Of a stretch of DNA of 64,000 bases, positions 57,721-64,000 are shown one piece after another; position 1 is the first letter of the stretch; each line of letters opens with the position of its first letter. Location of the stretch: NCBI RefSeq assembly GCF_028201475.1, contig NZ_CP116383.1, positions 434,001-498,000 on the forward strand, read 5' to 3'. A model generated the notes under the pieces. It did not search any database. It worked only from the letters and a program-made list of their open reading frames with translations, and was not told where the DNA came from. Position numbers and translations under genes: made by a program. The stretch is from Vibrio sp. SCSIO 43137. Lineage in GTDB: Bacteria; Pseudomonadota; Gammaproteobacteria; Enterobacterales; Vibrionaceae.

Positions 57721-57820
57721 AAAGTAATCAGTAACGGAACAATTGAGCGGGTGGTGGTTCTAATAACAGGATTTAACGCCATCTGAACATCAGAATTTCA
57801 ATTAATAGCTAGGAAGAACC

Positions 57821-60040
57821 ATGGTTGCGGTACGCGGTGCGCACTTAACGAACGAACAATTTGAACTGGAAGGCTGGATCTCTAGTTTAGGGCAGGACAA
57901 AAAGACCAGCCAGAAACTGACGCAGGTTTACCAGCAGTGTGCTGCCATGTTGGAAGGAAGAGAGCAGGCGGAGCTATTACTGTGGCGCGGCAGGGAGATG
58001 ATTGAAATCTTGATCACTCTGTCGATGGACAGAGCCTCACTGATTTCCGCCCAGCTGTTCCCGGTGGTATCCAGTGGTTTCTTTGAGCGTGAACAACTGG
58101 AAGAGACGTACGGCAGAGAGATCATCAAATTAATTGACGGTGTTGAAGAGATGGCGGCTATCGGCCAGCTTAACGTCACCCTTGATGGCTCTGCGGCTTC
58201 TGGTCAGGTGGATAATGTTCGTCGCATGTTGCTGGCGATGGTGGATGACTTCCGCTGTGTGATTATCAAGCTGGCGGAAAGGATTTGTCGTCTGAGAGAG
58301 GTAAAAGATCAACCGGATGATATCCGCCATACCGTCGCTAAGGAGTGTGCCAATATATACGCTCCGCTGGCAAACCGTCTGGGTATTGGTCAGTTGAAAT
58401 GGGAAATTGAAGATTACGCCTTCCGTTACCAGCAATCGGATATCTACAAGCAGATCGCTAAACAGATCTCCGAGCGCCGTATTGTCCGTGAACAGTATAT
58501 CGAGGATTTTGTTACTGACCTGAGTTCAGAGATGAAGGCTTCAAATATTTCCGCAGAGGTAAGTGGCAGACCCAAGCATATTTACAGTATCTGGCGAAAA
58601 ATGCAGAAGAAGAATCTGGCATTTGATGAACTGTTTGATGTGCGGGCGGTACGTATCATTGCAGATAAACTGCAGGATTGTTATGCGGCACTGGGTATTG
58701 TTCATACCAAATACAAACACCTTCCCAGCGAGTTTGATGATTATGTAGCGAATCCGAAGCCTAATGGCTATCAATCCATTCACACCGTCATACTTGGCCC
58801 GGAAGGGAAAACCATAGAGATTCAGATCCGTACTAAGCAGATGCATGAAGATTCTGAGCTTGGTGTCGCTGCTCACTGGAAGTATAAGGAAGGCTCCTCT
58901 TCCGGCAGAAGTGGTTACGATGAGAAGATCACCTGGTTGCGTAAACTTCTTGACTGGCAGGAGGAGATGTCTGACTCCGGTGAAATGCTGGATGAACTAA
59001 GAAGTCAGGTATTTGATGACAGAGTTTATGCCTTTACCCCGAGGGGCGATGTGGTTGACCTGCCAATGGGCGCAACGCCACTCGACTTTGCTTACCATAT
59101 TCACTCCGAGGTAGGGCATAAATGTATCGGCGCTAAAGTTGCCGGTCGTATTGTTCCCTTTACCCATAAGCTGGAGATGGGTGATCAAGTTGAGATCATC
59201 ACCCAGAAAGAACCTAATCCGTCCCGTGACTGGTTAAATCCAAGCCTTGGTTTCGTTCACTCAGGGCGGGCAAGGGCTAAGATCAACGCCTGGTTCAGAA
59301 AACAGAGCCGTGAGAAGAATCTGGAAGCAGGCAAAGAGATTCTGGAGACAGAACTGGCGAAAATAGGCGCCACCCTGAAAGATGCCGATGACTACGCGCT
59401 GAAACGCTTTAATGTGAACACGCCGGACGAACTGTATGCCGGAGTAGGCAGCGGCGATTTACGTATCAATCAGATCGTCAATCATATTAATGCCTTGGTG
59501 AACAAGCCGACGGCTGAAGAAGAAGATCAGCAGGCGCTGGAGAAGCTTCAGGAGTCGGAAAGTAAAGCGCCGGCGCAGAGTCGTCCACATAAAGATGCCG
59601 TTGTGGTTGAAGGGGTCGATAACCTGATGACCCATCTGGCAAGATGTTGTCAGCCAATACCGGGCGATACTATTGCCGGTTATATCACTCAGGGGCGCGG
59701 AATCTCGGTACACAGAAATGATTGTGAGCAGTTAAACGAGCTTCGCCTGCATGCTCCGGAACGTATAATTGAAACCGTTTGGGGTAGCGACTTTGTTGGT
59801 ACTTATATTCTGACTATTCGTGTCGAAGCGCTGGAGCGTAGTGGATTATTGAAAGATATCACCACTCTGCTGGCCAACGAAAAACTGAAAGTCACCACAA
59901 TGAAGAGCCGTAATGACTATAAACGTCAGCTCTCCATTATGGATTTCGATATTGAAGTGAGAAATATCGAGTTATTGAGCCGCATTGTATCCAGACTGGA
60001 ACAGATCAAAGATGTGGTGTCAGTGAAAAGGCTGAACTAA
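57821..60040 (+). CDS. relA: GTP pyrophosphokinase RelA
   Basis: A 739-residue ribosome-associated ppGpp synthetase activated by uncharged tRNA. The N-terminal pseudo-hydrolase domain lacks the HD-ED residues. The synthetase domain carries SEFDDYVANPKPNGYQSIHT with the EFDD catalytic motif. Then TGS (YAFTPRGDVVDLPMGATPLDFAYHIH), a conserved Cys domain (RCCQPIPGD) and ACT at the end. It is the bifunctional SpoT relative without hydrolysis. Terminator follows; mazG next. Confidence 0.97.
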   Translation: MVAVRGAHLTNEQFELEGWISSLGQDKKTSQKLTQVYQQCAAMLEGREQAELLLWRGREMIEILITLSMDRASLISAQLFPVVSSGFFEREQLEETYGREIIKLIDGVEEMAAIGQLNVTLDGSAASGQVDNVRRMLLAMVDDFRCVIIKLAERICRLREVKDQPDDIRHTVAKECANIYAPLANRLGIGQLKWEIEDYAFRYQQSDIYKQIAKQISERRIVREQYIEDFVTDLSSEMKASNISAEVSGRPKHIYSIWRKMQKKNLAFDELFDVRAVRIIADKLQDCYAALGIVHTKYKHLPSEFDDYVANPKPNGYQSIHTVILGPEGKTIEIQIRTKQMHEDSELGVAAHWKYKEGSSSGRSGYDEKITWLRKLLDWQEEMSDSGEMLDELRSQVFDDRVYAFTPRGDVVDLPMGATPLDFAYHIHSEVGHKCIGAKVAGRIVPFTHKLEMGDQVEIITQKEPNPSRDWLNPSLGFVHSGRARAKINAWFRKQSREKNLEAGKEILETELAKIGATLKDADDYALKRFNVNTPDELYAGVGSGDLRINQIVNHINALVNKPTAEEEDQQALEKLQESESKAPAQSRPHKDAVVVEGVDNLMTHLARCCQPIPGDTIAGYITQGRGISVHRNDCEQLNELRLHAPERIIETVWGSDFVGTYILTIRVEALERSGLLKDITTLLANEKLKVTTMKSRNDYKRQLSIMDFDIEVRNIELLSRIVSRLEQIKDVVSVKRLN

Positions 60041-60084
60041 CAAGCCAGATTTGTTTGTGAGCCTATAAACCAACAAAGTATATA

Positions 60085-60118
60085 CAAAGGTCTGAGTTAG
60101 TTTTCAGACCTTTGTTTT
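60085..60118 (+). terminator. relA terminator
   Basis: An 11-bp perfect stem CAAAGGTCTGA/TCAGACCTTTG with an 8-nt loop and TTTT, ending 17 bases before mazG. Confidence 0.9.
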
Positions 60119-60134
60119 AATTAAAGAGCAGAAT

Positions 60135-60938
60135 ATGTCCCACCCGATTAAACAACTTGAAGCAATAATGTCTCAGCTAAGAGACCCTGACAGCGGCTGT
60201 CCATGGGATCTTAAGCAGACCTTCGACACTATCGTGCCTTATACCATCGAAGAGACCTATGAGGTTGTTGATGCCATACATCAGCAGGACTGGCCAAATC
60301 TGAAAGAAGAGTTGGGGGATCTGCTGTTTCAGGTTATTTTTTATAGCCAACTGGCCAAAGAGCAGGATCTGTTTAATTTTGAGCAGGTGGTAGAGACAGT
60401 TAATGAAAAACTGACACGTCGTCATCCACATGTTTTTTCGGATGTTTCTTTTTCCAGTGAAGATGAAATCAATGCTAACTGGCAAAAAGAGAAACAGAAA
60501 GAGAAACAGCGGGCAGGAAAAACCGAAAATAGTATTCTAGACTCTATACCTACTGCTCTTCCTGCTTTGTCCCGCGCCGAGAAGCTGCAAAAACGTTGCG
60601 CAAAGCATGGCTTTGACTGGAAAGAGATAGAGCCCGTTGCTGACAAGGTGCAGGAGGAGATTCAGGAAGTTCTTGATGAAGTACAGCAGGAAACAGTGAA
60701 TGCTCAGAGAGTAGAAGAGGAACTGGGCGATCTGCTGTTTGCCACCGTTAATCTTGTTCGTCATCTGGGTAAAGACCCTGAAGCGGCACTGCGTAAAGCC
60801 AACAATAAGTTTGAAAAACGTTTCAGGGTGGTAGAAGCTAAGGTGGCTGAACAGGGCGGTAAGCTTGATGATTACTCCCTTGAACAGTTAGACAGCTTCT
60901 GGGATCAAGTGAAAAATGAAGAAAAAGATGCTAAATAA
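60135..60938 (+). CDS. mazG: nucleoside triphosphate pyrophosphohydrolase MazG
   Basis: A 267-residue all-alpha NTP pyrophosphatase with two MazG domains. [19 protein letters not shown] and [17 protein letters not shown] form the first; EEIQEVLDE and [18 protein letters not shown] the second. E. coli MazG lowers ppGpp during starvation, so its place beside relA may be functional. No mazEF toxin-antitoxin genes lie between relA and mazG, unlike E. coli. Confidence 0.96.
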   Translation: MSHPIKQLEAIMSQLRDPDSGCPWDLKQTFDTIVPYTIEETYEVVDAIHQQDWPNLKEELGDLLFQVIFYSQLAKEQDLFNFEQVVETVNEKLTRRHPHVFSDVSFSSEDEINANWQKEKQKEKQRAGKTENSILDSIPTALPALSRAEKLQKRCAKHGFDWKEIEPVADKVQEEIQEVLDEVQQETVNAQRVEEELGDLLFATVNLVRHLGKDPEAALRKANNKFEKRFRVVEAKVAEQGGKLDDYSLEQLDSFWDQVKNEEKDAK

Positions 60939-62940
<2,002 letters not shown>

Positions 62941-62948
62941 AGAATCCG

Positions 62949-62985
62949 GGCAGTTGCTCTGGCTGAGCGGCTGCCTTTTAGTTTT
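62949..62985 (+). terminator. pyrG terminator
   Basis: GGCAG/CTGCC and GCTC/GAGC stems separated by a small internal loop, then TTTTAGTTTT. It lies in the 75-base gap to eno. Confidence 0.65.
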
Positions 62986-62994
62986 GACATTTAA

Positions 62995-64000
<1,006 letters not shown>

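Overview
The window is a stretch of core chromosome from a gammaproteobacterium, almost certainly a Vibrionaceae member (Vibrio or a close relative). The evidence is the gene content and order: pilTU inside the yggS-proC-yggT-yggU-rdgB-hemW neighbourhood, a VF530-family protein, trmB followed by glsB, 6S RNA between zapA and fau, a BarA/VarS-type hybrid kinase beside rlmD-relA-mazG-pyrG-eno, and moderate GC. I see no prophage, transposase, integrase, restriction system, toxin-antitoxin pair or CRISPR array.

Layout. 1-1,060: a broken tRNA-Trp remnant with a terminator, then a VF530-family protein and a small membrane protein. 1,068-3,818: a phospholipase-D-family lipoprotein and a nucleoside hydrolase. 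3,860-5,400: a minus-strand tRNA cluster in two transcription units (3 Asn, 3 Thr, 3 Phe), each with a strong promoter, plus damaged tRNA-Asn 3' halves each followed by a hairpin. 5,475-20,600: mutY-yggX-mltC, trmB-glsB, the yggS-to-hemW operon, pilTU, rsmE-gshB-yqgE-ruvX, sprT and a DUF2189 protein. 20,800-28,070: metK with a MetJ operator, then tktA, epd, pgk and fbaA. 28,370-32,230: mscS, argO with a YbaK-domain gene, argP and yggE. 32,290-39,090: serA, rpiA, fau, 6S RNA, zapA, ygfB, ubiH, ubiI and ytfK.

39,100-43,700: a highly structured intergenic element, a second YbaK-family gene, ygfZ, sdhE-ygfX and nadB. 44,070-53,360: rpoE-rseA-rseB-rseC, lepA, lepB-rnc-era, recO-pdxJ and acpS. 53,390-64,000: barA, rlmD, relA, mazG, pyrG and the first two thirds of eno.

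The genes serve central metabolism (glycolysis and pentose-phosphate enzymes, serine, SAM, NAD, pyridoxal phosphate, ubiquinone, CTP), translation and RNA quality (tRNAs, trmB, rsmE, rlmD, lepA, rnc, era), envelope stress (sigma-E operon), stringent response (relA, ytfK) and cell-surface motility (pilTU). The gene content is ordinary. What deserves a second look is in the non-coding DNA: the tRNA-tail units, a 129-bp nested hairpin with its own terminator at about 39.4-39.6 kb, a nested palindrome between mazG and pyrG, a 12-bp perfect palindrome between epd and pgk, and several terminators built into the ends of coding sequences. I did not find a new defence or metabolic system.
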